Shown here in pieces: positions 21,750 through 31,562 of a stretch of 64,000 nt of DNA. The position numbers were made by a program, and so were the translations under genes. Where the stretch lies: NCBI GenBank assembly GCA_963575745.1, contig CAUYUJ010020180.1, positions 56,001-120,000 on the forward strand. The letters run 5' to 3'. This stretch comes from Prorocentrum cordatum. Its lineage: Eukaryota > Sar > Dinophyceae > Prorocentrales > Prorocentraceae. The notes under the pieces were generated by a model, which saw only the letters and a list, made by a program, of their open reading frames with translations, was not told the origin of the DNA and searched no databases. The stretch's first letter is position 1; each line of letters begins with the position of its first letter.

Positions 21750-21880
21750 AAGTGGGGATACTTTTTTCGGTCGCGGCCGCGAGACAAGGGTCAGGCGGCG
21801 AAAGCGAGCTAGTGGGGATACGTTTTTGGATCTGCGGCCCGCAAGGAAAAGCCCAGAGGGCGGGTCAATCGGGCTGACTG
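21750..21880. repeat. GTGGGGATAC repeat, upstream of DinoSL relic
   Basis: AGTGGGGATACTTTTTTCGG and CTAGTGGGGATACGTTTTT lie 60 bp apart, followed by GCAAGGAAAAGCCCAGAGGG. The same arrangement (CTAGTGGGGATACTTTTTT, then GCAAGGAAAAGTCCAGAGGG) flanks the DinoSL relic at 28.64-28.70 kb. Confidence 0.6.
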
Positions 21881-22249
21881 GGGCACAGAGCCAGATAATT
21901 TGCAAACCCAGCCGTCACTGTCGACAGCCGACCGCACATGCAAGCATGCCAAGCAAATTCAAGGAACCGCACCTTAGCACGGCAGTCGACGACGGACAGC
22001 GGGGCGACGCACAGCGGCGCCAGCACCCGACAGACCAGACGGCGAAGGGCAGGGCGACAGGGGCTGGAAAAGAGGGGCGGGAGAGGGACAGGAGGGCAAA
22101 GGGGGCCTCACACACGGAGCACGGAGCACCGCGTGCTCGAGGAGAGGTCGCCACTGAACAAGACGACGGTAGTCATGGCGCGAGTCCCGAGCGGCAACTT
22201 CCATGCGTCCAGGGACGGGGGGGGCGTCGCGTGGAACCACGGCGGCGCC

Positions 22250-23700
22250 ACCAACCAGCGTTCAGAGGCCCCGCCTGGGGGGGCTGCGGGCAGGTGTGCA
22301 CCACCTGTACAGCGCAAAAGGGCAGGGCGTCGTAGGCGTCCGCGAGCAGCAAATCCTACCAGAAGACCGATGTCGCTGTCGGGAGCCGGAGAACGCCTGC
22401 CAAGAGGAAGCACGGCCCTGCCAAAGGATGCACCACTTGCACAGGAAGCCAGCCTCCAGGACGACGGCGTCGCGCAGCGGGACGGGCCCGAGGTGGAATG
22501 GCTGAGCCTGCCAAAGGATGAACCACTTGCGCAGGAGTGCGCCATACCTGCGCCCACCCGCAGGCGGTGGTCGAGGGGCCCGTCGCTGCAGACGTCGTGA
22601 AGGAAGAGGGGGGGGGGCGCGCAGCCGATAGCCGCAAACCGGAAAGAGCAAAGGAGGAGGATGGAGGAGGGGGAGAGCCAAGTGGCGACACAGGCAGTCG
22701 AGGACCCAACATGGCGTAGTCGGAAAGTGGACAGGGGGAAGGCGCCAGCCTGGTGGGGGGGACACCACCAGAGCAAGGCCACCTCGTCGGAAGTGCATCG
22801 TCGTCACAGTCGGACAGACGGTCCAGAGGGGGAGGCTCCGCGGCTTCCGCGGCCTCCGCCGCTTCCGCAATGACATTCCGCCCCGATCCACGCCCGTGTT
22901 CCTCGTGTCCTAAAGCGTCCGTTTTCCTTGTGTCCTTAAGCGTCCGTTTTCAACCGGTCGTCTGTCGTGTGGTCGCCGTCAGGGTCGACGTCGCGGTCGT
23001 GCTCGAGGTCTAGAGGACCCAACGTGGCGACGCAGGAGGCCGAGGACCCAACATGGTGTAGTCGGAAGGCATCGACGTCACTGTCGGACTGACTGTCCAG
23101 AGGGGGATGCCCCGCGGCTACCGCAACCTCTGCCGCTTCCGCAGAAACTTTCCGCTCCGATCCACGCCCGTGTTCCTCGTGTCCTTAAGCGTCCGTTTTC
23201 CTCGTGTACTCAAGCGTCCGTTTTCTTCTGGTCGTCAGACGTTTGTGGTCGCCGTCAGGGGCGACGTCGCGGCCGTGCTCAAAGTCTAGAGGACCCAACG
23301 TGGCGACACAGGCAGCCAAGGACCCAACATGGCGCAGTCGGAATGTAGTCAGAGGGAGGGCGCCAGCCTGGTGGGGGGAACGCCACCAGTCGTCGGATGT
23401 ACTCCGTCGCAGGAGCTGGGGGAACAACTTCCACAGCAGTGGGCCGGGCCCGCCGTGGGAAGGAGGAGCCTGCCAAAGGATGCACCACTTGTGCAGGACA
23501 GCAGCGTCGCCAGTGGCAGTTACCCCGTATGGGCCAGAGTAAGGGCCAGCGAAGGGCTGCGTTGTCCTGTGTCTGGATGGCCCCCCGTGGTCTCCTGGCT
23601 GCGGGCGGCTCGCAGCGCCGCGTGAACCAGGCGCCATCGACCCAGGTGCAGCTGCCACTCCACAGGCCACTGCGACAACAATCCGTCAGAAACAAAAGTG
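22250..23700 (-). repeat. Mosaic of acidic-family repeat fragments
   Basis: A 274-bp tandem duplication (22,802-23,075 and 23,076-23,345) shares CGATCCACGCCCGTGTTCC, AAGCGTCCGTTTTC, and GAGGACCCAAC followed by TGGCG. The segment CTGCCAAAGGATGCACCACT occurs near 22,420, 22,508 (one change) and 23,470. Minus frames over this region look like broken pieces of the repeat-protein family at 23.9-26.1 and 41.95-43.2 kb. No intact gene is visible. Confidence 0.55.
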
Positions 23701-23930
23701 AGGGGGCAAGAGAAACCCAATCGCGCTGATGAGTACGGCGTACAACTCGTAGTCAACAGAGAAGGTGGAACTCAGAGAAGTAAACAACACTGCCCACGGC
23801 ATAGCCGCAAGCGCAGCACGCAGACAGAGGAGACATGGACACGCACGCAGCACGGTATAGCCACACACGCAGCACGTAGACAACGGCCAAGAAGAAGAGG
23901 TATAAGTTCTGAACGAGACAGGAGCCGAGG

Positions 23931-24719
23931 CTACTGTGGGGCGGCGGCCCACCATCGTGTTTTGCGCCCCCTGGGGGCCAGGTGGTTCGGGTGGCCCTTT
24001 GCCGCGCGGTGCTCCCTGTTCACGCCGCCACTCCGACCCCGACGCAGCTGCCACTGCCGGGCCCAGTCGACGTTGAGGCCCAGCGCGGCGCTGAGGACCC
24101 GTACGTCGCACTTGTGTCTGCGGAAGGACTCCAGGAAGAGGTGGCAGGTCTGCGGGTCGTGCCGAATCGGGTCGAGCGCGCCCTTGCTGCCGGGCACAGA
24201 CTGCCGCCTGGCGAAAGCGTGCCAAGTGCCAGTGAACATCAGTCCTAGTGTGACTTGGAGTCGTCGCATTGCTTCGCCGGGCGTCTCCCCGGGGAGGTCC
24301 CACTGGATGTTGTTGACTCCTGTCTTATGCAGCTGCTGCCCCGTGCGGGGGTCTTTGGGCTCTGGCCGTTGCCGCGGGCCGGGCCTCTGGTGTGGCCGTG
24401 TCGCCTGGCCGCCAGTTTCCACCGCAAGGGCCTCGCTGCCCTGGCAGGTGGGCTCGCGATCTGCTCGCGACAGCTCCAGCTGCGCGCCTGGAAGGACCTC
24501 GTGGGGAACTGCAGGCCTCAAGGTTGGCCGCCAGACGGGCGCGGCGCGGGGGGAACTGCTCACAATTGGGGGGCGTGTGCCAGGATGGGAGTTGTGCCCA
24601 TGTCCTGCAGTAAGAGTACCCTGCGCAACACTGAGCGCCCGCGCGTCGTGGCCCGAGTCGACTGCTTCAGCCTCAGCCTGGGGATGCTCTCCTTGCACGG
24701 TGCGGGGGGAACATGGCAC
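23931..24719 (-). CDS. Acidic repeat-family protein, conserved-domain copy 1
   Basis: The 262-codon frame contains a domain also found at 41,952-43,208. It reads from KTGVNNIQWDLPGETPGEAM through the segments GSKGALDPIRHDPQTCHLFL and SFRRHKCDVRVLSAALGLN to ARQWQLRRGR (about 24,350 down to 24,030). The upstream half shares GEHPQAEAEA, QGTLTAGHGHNSHPGTRPP and WRPTLRPAVPHEVLPG with other copies. The domain is not one I recognise. After the domain the frame runs into unrelated sequence, so this copy is probably truncated. Its strand and neighbours match the rest of the 22-31 kb mosaic. Confidence 0.4.
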   Translation of the reverse strand: MPCSPRTVQGEHPQAEAEAVDSGHDARALSVAQGTLTAGHGHNSHPGTRPPIVSSSPRAAPVWRPTLRPAVPHEVLPGAQLELSRADREPTCQGSEALAVETGGQATRPHQRPGPRQRPEPKDPRTGQQLHKTGVNNIQWDLPGETPGEAMRRLQVTLGLMFTGTWHAFARRQSVPGSKGALDPIRHDPQTCHLFLESFRRHKCDVRVLSAALGLNVDWARQWQLRRGRSGGVNREHRAAKGHPNHLAPRGRKTRWWAAAPQ

Positions 24720-26074
24720 AACCTGTGGGTTGTGCCCATGTCCTGCTGTGAGAGTGCTTGCGCAGTAGGAGGGGGGGGAGAGGGGGAGGCGCAGCCGATA
24801 GCCGCAAGATCAGGTAAATTGAAGGAGGGGAGGGGATCGGCGATGTATCTACGCGCGGGGCAAGTCGAGTCGTCTTGGATGGCCCTTTCCTCGCAGGCGT
24901 GCGTCCGCGTATAGTGGCCCGAGTCGTCTGCCACAGCCTCAGCCTGGGGATGCTCTCCTTGCACGGCGCGGGGGGAACATGGCACAACAACGTCGTTGTC
25001 GGCGTCGACGTCGTCGACGTCGGCGTCGTCGGCGTCGGCGTCCGCGACGGCGTCGTCGTCGGCTTCAGCGTCGGCCTCGGCTTCGCCTGTGCCGAGATAT
25101 GGGTTGTGCCCATGTGTCTTCCCAGGGAGGTCCCACTGGATGTTGTTGATTCCTGTTTTGTACGGCTGCTGCCCCGTGTGGGGGTCTTTGGGCTCTGGCC
25201 ATTGCCGCGGGTCGGGCCTCTGGTGTGGCCGCGTGCCCTGGCCGCAAGTTCCCACCGCAAGGTCCTCGCTGCCCTGGCTGGGGGGCTCGCGATCTGCTCG
25301 CGACAGCTCCAACTGAACGCCTGGCAGGACCCCGTGGGGAATTGCAGGCCTCAAGGTTGGCCGCCAGGCTGGCGCGGCGCGGGGGGAACTGCTCACAATT
25401 GGGGGGCGTGTGCCAGGATGGGAGTTGTGCCCATGTCCTGCAGTAAGAGTGCCCTGCGCAGTATTGGGCGCCCGCGAATAGTGGCCCGCGTTGTCGGCCT
25501 CAGCCTCGGCCCGGGGGTGCCCTCCTTGCACGGTGCGGGAGGGGGCGCGGCGCAACGCTGTAGGAGGGGGAGGAGAGGAGGAGGCGCAGCCGATAGCCGC
25601 AAAATCTGGTAAATTGAAGGAGGGGAGGGGATCGGCGATGCATCCTCGCGCGGGGCAAGTCGAGTCGTCTTGGACGGCTCTTTCCTCGTAGGCGTGCGTC
25701 CGCGTATAGTGGCCCGAGTCGTCTGCCACAGCCTCAGCCTGGGGATGCTCTCCTTGCCCGGTGCGGGGGGAACATGGCACAAACACGTCATTGTCGACGT
25801 CAGCGTCGTCGACGTCGGCGTCGTCGGCGTCGGCGCCGGCGTCGTCGTCGGCCTCGGCTTCGCCTGTGCCGAGATATGGGCCGTGCCCGTGTCCTGCTGC
25901 GAGAGTGCCCTGCGCATGAGCCGTGCACAGGTCACTGCATGCTGCCCCCCCGCGAGGGTCGTTCGTACGAGCCGCGCCCTGGAAACTGCATCCCGGGGGA
26001 CAGCTGGCACGCAGGTTGCACTGAGGGGGGAATTCCGCGGCTTCCGCAGCCTCCGCCGCGACTTCCCCCCCCAC
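24560..26074 (-). CDS. Acidic repeat-family ORF (rearranged copy)
   Basis: The frame of 504 codons alternates blocks PCSPRAVQGEHPQAEAVADD, LPSFNLPDLAAIGCASPSPP and Asp/Ala runs (DADDADVDDVDADNDV) with one abrupt fragment of the shared domain (KTGINNIQWDLPG, about 25,120-25,180). The blocks are reiterated two to three times, reflecting segmental duplication in the DNA. It contains three copies of the GCGGCTATCGGCTGC-type motif discussed in the findings, which may mark introns; if so, this frame is not a true protein. The function is unknown. Confidence 0.3.
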   Translation of the reverse strand: MGGEVAAEAAEAAEFPPQCNLRASCPPGCSFQGAARTNDPRGGAACSDLCTAHAQGTLAAGHGHGPYLGTGEAEADDDAGADADDADVDDADVDNDVFVPCSPRTGQGEHPQAEAVADDSGHYTRTHAYEERAVQDDSTCPARGCIADPLPSFNLPDFAAIGCASSSPPPPTALRRAPSRTVQGGHPRAEAEADNAGHYSRAPNTAQGTLTAGHGHNSHPGTRPPIVSSSPRAAPAWRPTLRPAIPHGVLPGVQLELSRADREPPSQGSEDLAVGTCGQGTRPHQRPDPRQWPEPKDPHTGQQPYKTGINNIQWDLPGKTHGHNPYLGTGEAEADAEADDDAVADADADDADVDDVDADNDVVVPCSPRAVQGEHPQAEAVADDSGHYTRTHACEERAIQDDSTCPARRYIADPLPSFNLPDLAAIGCASPSPPPPTAQALSQQDMGTTHRLCHVPPAPCKESIPRLRLKQSTRATTRGRSVLRRVLLLQDMGTTPILAHAPQL

Positions 26075-26974
26075 TCCTCTGTCTTGCTGGTGCAGAGGAC
26101 TGCGGACGGACAGTTTGACCAGAGGGGGTGCACCGCGGCTTCCGCAGCCTCAGCCGTTTCCGCAGTGACTTCCCGCTCCTTTCCTCTGGCCTGCTGGCGC
26201 AGCTGAAGGGGGGGAGGGAACGTTCGCGTGAGTTGTACACTGGTCACTGCGGGCAACCTCCTCTCGATTCCCCACCTGGACACCATTGCCTGACCCCGAT
26301 GTGGGGGGTGGTATCGTGGCCTCGGCCTCAGCCTTTGTCGATTCCCTTCTGGGAAGATGTCTTCAGCCGACGAAGCGGGGGGGGGCAAGCTGTCGCTGCT
26401 GCTGCTGCAGCAGCAGCTGCGGCAGCTGCGGCGCAACCGATCACTGTCAGGGGACGCAGGGCGAATAGACGCGAAGAGGTTTCTCTCGACGAGCCGGCGC
26501 ATGGCTTCACTGTCCTGCGTCAGGGGGGCAGCTCTGAGTTCTCTCTGCAGCGTGCGTGGCCCCCGCAGGGGACTGCTGGCGGGCTGATTATCCTGAGGGG
26601 GATGTTCCGCGGCTTCCGCAGCCTCCGCCGTAACTTCCCACGCCATTCCTCTGGCATGTTGGCCCTGCTGGAAGGGGGGGTCGTTGGCGGCCTCAGCCTC
26701 AGCCTGGGGGTGCTCTCCTTGCACGGCGCGGGGGGAACATGGCGCAACCTGTGGGTTGTGCCCATGCCCAGCTGCGAGAGTGCCCTGCGCAGTAGTGGGG
26801 GGAGGAGAGGAGGAGGCGCAGCCGATGGCCGCAAGATCTTGTACATTGACGGAGGTGAGGGAGGGGTCGGCGATGTGTGCACGCATGGGGAAGGTCGAGT
26901 CGTCAGGGTCGTGGTCGTGGTCGTCTTCGTAGCCGTCGGAGTCGCGGTCATCGTCGACGCGGCTGCGAACGTGG
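25393..26974 (-). CDS. Acidic/Ala-rich repeat extension in frame with the LHC fragment
   Basis: The reading frame of the LHC fragment stays open for another 1.5 kb. It encodes blocks of the acidic family (GEHPQAEAEA, EVTAEAAEAAEHPP, MRRLVERNLFASIRPASP, ASSSPPPT), ending at 25,393. LRLVERNLFA-like sequence recurs in the 418-codon ORF at 41.95-43.2 kb. There is no reason to think LHC and this family form one protein; the junction at about 26,975 is abrupt. The open frame may reflect shared GC-rich codon composition and intron-like segments. The function is unknown. Confidence 0.3.
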
Positions 26975-27972
26975 ACCTCAGCGAGGTCGAGCGGGCCCCA
27001 GTGGCCGACGGGCGCCTGCGCGCACAGCTCGCTCTCGAGGGCGCGCAGTGGCGAGCCTGTGTAGGTCGCCCCGTCGCCCCAGGCGGAGCCCGTGCGGTCG
27101 TCCTGGAAGAACATCCCGATGATGGCCGTCCTGGTCAGGCGGCCTTCGGCCAGCTCCGCGCACAGGGACCGCTTGTTCTTCTCAGGGTCCTCGGCGCCGT
27201 CCCCCTTGAACCCTCTGGGGGCCCCGAAGTGCGACTTTCCGAAGCCCGCCCCGGTTCTGTTGAGCATGCCCGGAGGATCCGTTGGGTCCTGTCTGGCCGC
27301 GCGACGCTCGAGGGAGCCGTGGAACAGGAACGTTCGTCCCCAGTCGGCACCAGACACCTTGCCCGGAGTGTTCAGGCCTTTCGGGAGACTCGCAAGGGCG
27401 GGCCCCTCGAGGGCGACACCTCCCGGCCACAGGAAGTAATTCTGCACGATGTACCCTATGGCGGCCCACATGGCGACGCGGCCGTGCTCGACCTCGGCGC
27501 CCCTCCTCCTGTGGAGGACGTCCGCGCCGACGTCCTTCGCAAGGCCGAGCGGGTCCCAGTGGCCGACGGGCGGCTGCAGGCCCCACTCGCTCCCGAAGGC
27601 GCGCAGCGGCGAATCCGTGTAGGTCGCCCAGTCGCCCCAGGCGCAGCCCGTGAGGCCGCCCTGGGGGAACATCCAGATGATGGCCATCGTGGCCAGGCGG
27701 CCGTTGGCCAGCTCCGCGTTCAGGGACCGCTTCATCTTCTGAGGGTCCGCGGCGTCGCCCCCCTCGAACACATTGAGGGCCCCGAGGTGCGACATTCCGA
27801 TGCCCGCCTCGGAACCGTTGGGGTCCAGGGTGATGTAACCCATAGTCATCAAGATGCCCACGAGGCCGTGCTTCAGCTCTGTGCGGCGTCGTCGGGCGGG
27901 GTTCCCCATGTTGCCATCCGCTGTGAACCCAGCGGGGTCCCAAGAGCCGACAGGCTCATGCACGCCAAGCTC
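26975..27972 (-). pseudogene. Light-harvesting (LHC/acpPC) polyprotein fragment
   Basis: Chlorophyll a/c-peridinin binding LHC proteins insert in the thylakoid membrane with three helices; dinoflagellates encode them as tandem polyproteins. Here one open frame holds, in order, SWDPAGFTADGN then TELKHGLVGILMTMGYI (helix 1 with the usual KHGR changed to KHGL); AELANGRLATMAII and GLTGCAWGDWATYTDSPLRA (helix 3); VGHWDPLGL and AEVEHGRVAMWAAIGYI (helix 1 of the next domain); WPGGVALEGPALASLPKGLN (helix-2 region); AELAEGRLTRTAIIGMFFQD (helix 3); and a third domain start, QAPVGHWGPLDLAE, which breaks off into unrelated acidic sequence. The first domain lacks helix 2. The frame is open but substitutions at ligand positions and the missing parts suggest a decayed retrocopy. 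Confidence 0.7.
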
Positions 27973-28071
27973 GCTCTCGGACGCCTCCTCCACCTCGCCC
28001 TCGATGCCACCCCGTCGTCCTCGACGTCGACGTCCCCCTCCACCTTGCCCACGCCCTCGTGCTCGCACTCG

Positions 28072-28542
28072 TCATCCGCCTCCATCTCTGCCTCGACGTC
28101 GTCGTCGGCCGCCAGCCGCGGCGGGCCCAAGAGCGGCCGCGCGGGACACGGCGGCCGCGGCGCCGGCCGCGTGGCCCGCGGCCGCGGCGGCGGCCGCCTC
28201 CGCCACGGCCGCGGCGGTGGCGGCGGCAGCGGCCGCCGCGGCGCCGGCGGCCGCAGGGCGGCGGCGGCGGGGGGGCGGCCGCGGCGGCCGCCGCGGCGTC
28301 GCCGCGGCCAGCCGCGGCGAGGCCTCCGCGGCCGCGGAGGCCGCAGCGGCCGCGGCGGCGGCGGCGTCGGCCGCGGAGGGGGCGCCCGCCAGCGCAGCGG
28401 CGCGCGCCGCGCCGGCGGCCGGCGGAGCCGGCCGGCCGCGCGCCCGGCCCGGCGGCGGCAGGCCGGGGGGCGCCGCGGCGGCAGGGGCGCGGGCGGCGGC
28501 CGCGCGTCGTTGCCGCCGCCGCCGCGCCGAGCGGGCACCCAT
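28072..28542 (-). CDS. Ala/Arg/Pro-rich leader upstream of the LHC frame
   Basis: An ATG at 28,542 lies about 100 nt downstream of the stacked DinoSL relics. It opens a 156-codon Ala-rich frame (segments such as ADAAAAAAAAASAAAEAS), ended by a single TGA at 28,072-28,074. After that TGA the same frame is open through the LHC fragment and on to 25,393. The Ala-rich stretch derives from a GCC/GCG array and could be an expanded plastid-targeting leader or plain repeat. A different frame gives an acidic peptide (DDDVEAEMEADDECEHEG) near 28,060-28,110, so the true frame is unsettled. Confidence 0.3.
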   Translation of the reverse strand: MGARSARRRRQRRAAAARAPAAAAPPGLPPPGRARGRPAPPAAGAARAAALAGAPSAADAAAAAAAAASAAAEASPRLAAATPRRPPRPPPRRRRPAAAGAAAAAAAATAAAVAEAAAAAAAGHAAGAAAAVSRAAALGPAAAGGRRRRRGRDGGG

Positions 28543-28560
28543 GGCGCAGAGCGGGGGGGC
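28100..28560. repeat. GCGGCC/GCCGCG GC array
   Basis: This is a nearly pure G/C stretch of GCC, GCG and CGG steps, comparable with 21,190-21,715, and like it located just downstream of a minus-strand DinoSL relic. Confidence 0.85.
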
Positions 28561-28638
28561 AGGCCGGGAGGGGGGCCCCCCCGACCCAGCCTGCCCCAGA
28601 CGCCGCGGCCGAGGGGCGGCGCGGTCGCGCCGACCAAC

Positions 28639-28697
28639 CTCGAGCCAGAGCGGCTTGAGCCAAGGCTTGAGCCAAAGGCTTGAGCCACAGGCTACGG
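28639..28697 (-). other. Stacked relict DinoSLs (one near-complete plus three truncated)
   Basis: On the minus strand the order is CCGTAGCCTGTGGCTCAAG (28,697-28,679), CCTTTGGCTCAAG, CCTTGGCTCAAG and a degenerate CTCTGGCTCGAG ending at 28,639. The inner copies begin at the CC that follows CCGTAG in the DinoSL. This is what is expected when the AG within an older genomic SL serves as acceptor for the next round of trans-splicing (the recycling process described for dinoflagellate cDNAs). The stack implies at least three rounds of mRNA retroposition, and the LHC fragment lies downstream. Confidence 0.8.
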
Positions 28698-28760
28698 ATC
28701 TAGTGGGGATACTTTTTTTTTTGATTGGCGGACCGCAAGGAAAAGTCCAGAGGGCGGAGT
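28698..28760. repeat. GTGGGGATAC repeat, second copy
   Basis: CTAGTGGGGATAC followed by nine T, then GCAAGGAAAAGTCCAGAGGG, matches the block at 21,813-21,860. It lies directly 5' of the DinoSL stack on the minus strand. It may be the shared 5' flank of two related retrogenes or an insertion-site sequence. Confidence 0.6.
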
Positions 28761-28840
28761 GACCGAGGCTGGGGCGCAGCGCAAGAAAATCAGCGCGAGA
28801 ACGCGCGGCTGCACATGCAAAACAAATTCGAAGAGAGGCG

Positions 28841-29060
28841 GCCACAGGTGGGCAACCAACGAACGCAGGCCGGACCCGCAGGTGGGAAGCCAGACCGGCA
28901 TCCTGCCAGAAGATTACCGTGCAAAACCACTGGGCGGAAGCCAGAAGAGTACCAGGCAAAAACAATGGGCGGATGCCAGCGGGAGAGAGGCAGCCACAGG
29001 TGGGCAACCAATGAGCACAAGCCAGACCCGCAGGTGGGGAACCAGACCGGCATCCGGAAG
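28841..29060. repeat. 60-bp direct repeat pair
   Basis: GCCACAGGTGGGCAACCAA, then GACCCGCAGGTGGG and CCAGACCGGCATCC, occur at 28,841 and again from about 28,993. The spacer also repeats AATGGGCGGA-like sequence. No gene is recognised between 28.76 and 29.4 kb. Confidence 0.65.
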
Positions 29061-29419
29061 AGAGAGAACGGAGCCAGGGGGCGCGAGAGAGGGGAGCGGG
29101 CCAGAGAGGCGGCGACGAGAGAAAAGGAAGGGAGGAACCAGGCCTCACTCACAGAACACCACACGTGTTCGACGGTCACCGCGAAGCCCTCCTCAGTTCA
29201 CGCTGAAGCCAATGAGCCAGGGGCCTGAGGACCTGCGGGCGTCGAGGGCATCCGAGCGTGGCCCGGGAAAGCGACGCTGGCGGCCGAGGGCCCAACATAA
29301 TGATGATCACTTCCGTCACCGACGATGGGGCAGCCACCTAGCACGCAGCTGGACTTCAAAGGGTGAAGCACGAGAGGGGCCTTCAGCAAGTTGCCTCTGC
29401 ACCACGGCCCGCACTCAAC

Positions 29420-29800
29420 GCGGGCATAAAACCTGGGTGGGGTTATTTCAGCCGGCCGCAGGGGCAGGAACCCACGGAACGTCGCGGGTATCTATGCGCA
29501 GCGTAGCGCCCCTCGAACCCAGGAGGTGGCACAAGTCCGTGGCCGGAGCCATCCACTGCAGGCGGGGACAGATGGAGCGACGCCTTCAGCCAGTCGACCC
29601 GGTCCTCCACGGGCCGCAACGGCCAAAAACCGTGGGTGGGGTTATCTCAGCCGACCGCACGGGCTAGGATCCCACGAGGGCCGTGGGGGTCTAGCGCAGT
29701 GTGGGGGGGTGTACCTCACTCCCAGGAGGTAGCACGGGAACCAAGGCCGCGGCCGGCCACTGCGGTGAAACAGTCTTCATCCCAGGGTGGGCCGTCAGCA
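29420..29800. repeat. About 200-bp tandem duplication
   Basis: GGGTGGGGTTATYTCAGCCG, then CCCACG, then AGCGCAGYGT and CCCAGGAGGT, occur from about 29,430 and again from about 29,632. A third partial copy (GCGCAGTGTGGGGGTGCACC, then CCCAGGAGGTGGC) lies at 30,807. Confidence 0.65.
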
Positions 29801-30164
29801 ACGTAGCCGCCCAGTGGGAATCCCTCGTCCCAGGGTGGGCCAGTCAGCAACGTAGCCGCGCCTCTCAGGCACCAGTGCTGTGGCGACGAGGAAAAAGGGG
29901 GTGGCAGCCGATAGCCGCTGGACTTGTACGTAGCTGTGGCGACGAAGAAATGGGGGGTAGCAGCCGATAGCCGCTGGACCTGCATGCATCTGGAGGGAGA
30001 GGAGGAGGGCGCAGAGGAGGGGAGGGAGGTGCAGCCGATAGCCGCGAGCAATTGAATGAGAGAAAGGCCCAGCAGGCGGAGACCGAAGAGGACCCAACGC
30101 GCGTAGATGCCACGTCGGTGGGGGGGCAGCCGATAGCTGCAGAGCATTTGAATAATAAGAAGGG

Positions 30165-30560
30165 CCCAGAGCACCAGACACCTTGCCCGGAGCGCTCAGG
30201 CCCTCGGAAGCCTCGTACCGGCAGGCCCTTCGAGGGCGACACCTCCCGGCCACAAGAGGATATCCGTCCCACTGTACCCCGTGGCGGCCCACGTGGCAAT
30301 GCGGCCGTGCTTGATCTTGGTGCGCCTCCTCCTGTCGACGACGACCGCGCCGCCGCCCTCTGCAAGGCCGAGCGGGCCCCCGTGGCCGACGGGCGCCTGC
30401 AGGCCCCACGCCCTCTCGACGGCGCGCGGCGGCGGACCCGCGTGGGGCGCCCAGTCGCCCCGGGCGGGGCCCTCGAGGACGACGCCTCCCGGCCGCGGGA
30501 AGAAGTCCTGCGCGATGTACCCTATGGCGGCCCACATGGCGGCTCGGCTCTCCGGCTGCT
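30165..30560 (-). pseudogene. Second LHC fragment
   Basis: The minus frame reads AAMWAAIGYIAQDFFPRPGG, VVLEGPA, then GLQAPVGHGGPLGLAEGGG, TKIKHGRIATWAATGYSG and LLWPGGVALEGPAG. After a one-base frame change near 30,200 it gives ASEGLSAPGKVSGA. These are helix-1 and post-helix-1 segments of two successive LHC domains, with GHWDP changed to GHGGP and domain parts missing. The continuation in another frame and the loss of helix 3 mark it as a relic. It is 2.5 kb upstream, on the same strand, of the larger LHC fragment and may come from the same ancestral polyprotein gene. Confidence 0.65.
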
Positions 30561-31006
30561 GTCCGGGAGGGGCACGGGCGCCCCCAGGACGCTCGCGGCG
30601 AGGTGCAGCTGGGGAGGAAGGCGCAGCCGACAGCCGCGAGCAATTGCAAGAGAGCGTTGCCCGGGACAGGCGACACTGGCGGTCGAGGACCCAACAGAGC
30701 GTCGCGACAGAGGAAGAGGAGGAGAGCCATGTGGCAACACGGGCAGTCGAGGACCCAACGCGGCAGGGCGGAAAGGCCAGCGACTGCCGCATCGGCCGTC
30801 CTGTTTAGCGCAGTGTGGGGGTGCACCTCGCTCCCAGGAGGTGGCGCGGGAACCAAGGCCGCAGCCTGCCACTGCGGTTCAAACGAATCCCAATCGCCGG
30901 GGGTGCCGTCAGGACCGCAGCCGCCAAGGGGGGACCCTTCGCCCCCGGGGCCAGCCCCGTCTGGCGGCCCCAGCCAGCGCGGGGCGAGGCCCGCGATAGC
31001 CGCGCC

Positions 31007-31400
31007 GTTCAGGCACCATTGCTGCGGCGACGAGAGAAAGGGGGAAGCAGCCGATAGCCGCTGGACTTGCATGCATCAGGAGGGAGAGGGGGAGGGCAGC
31101 CGATAGCCGCAGGACGTTTAAAAGATGGGGGAAGCAGCAGGATGAGTGGCACACCCCACCCCTGGGGGGTGTCCAAGGTGCAACGTTGCAGCCAGCCACG
31201 TATGAAGGAAGCGCCCCCTGCACCAAGACACCTCGAGGCCGTGCGCCTTGGAGGCTCTGAGCTGCGTCAACCCTGCTAGGGGCAGAAACCTCTTGTCAGG
31301 CCTGTCGCCGCGTTACCAGCGGTCGAACACCCTTCCTCGCTGACGCTTGTCGGCGCGTTGCACGTCACCTCTCGAGGCGGCCCTTCTTCCCCTGGCGCCC
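31007..31400. repeat. About 385-bp direct repeat, copy 1
   Basis: This repeat runs from GGCGACGAGAGAAAGG through CAGCCGATAGCCGCTGGAC and CACACCCCACCCC, GGTGTCCAAGGTGCA, CTTGTCAGGCCTGTCGCCGC, to GCACGTCACCTCTCG. It has the same order of segments as 31,563-31,945. Confidence 0.7.
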
Positions 31401-31562
31401 CAGTCATCGCTTCTCCATGAGCTCCCTGGCGGCCCCACCCTTCCCAGGGCGGTTTCGGGTGCCATGGGGCTGTAGAGCTGGATGCCCCGACCACGTGGTC
31501 GCCCTGTAGTCGGTATGCACAGGTGGGGCAGCCGTGACAGCCCTAGGCTTGCTCCACGGGCG

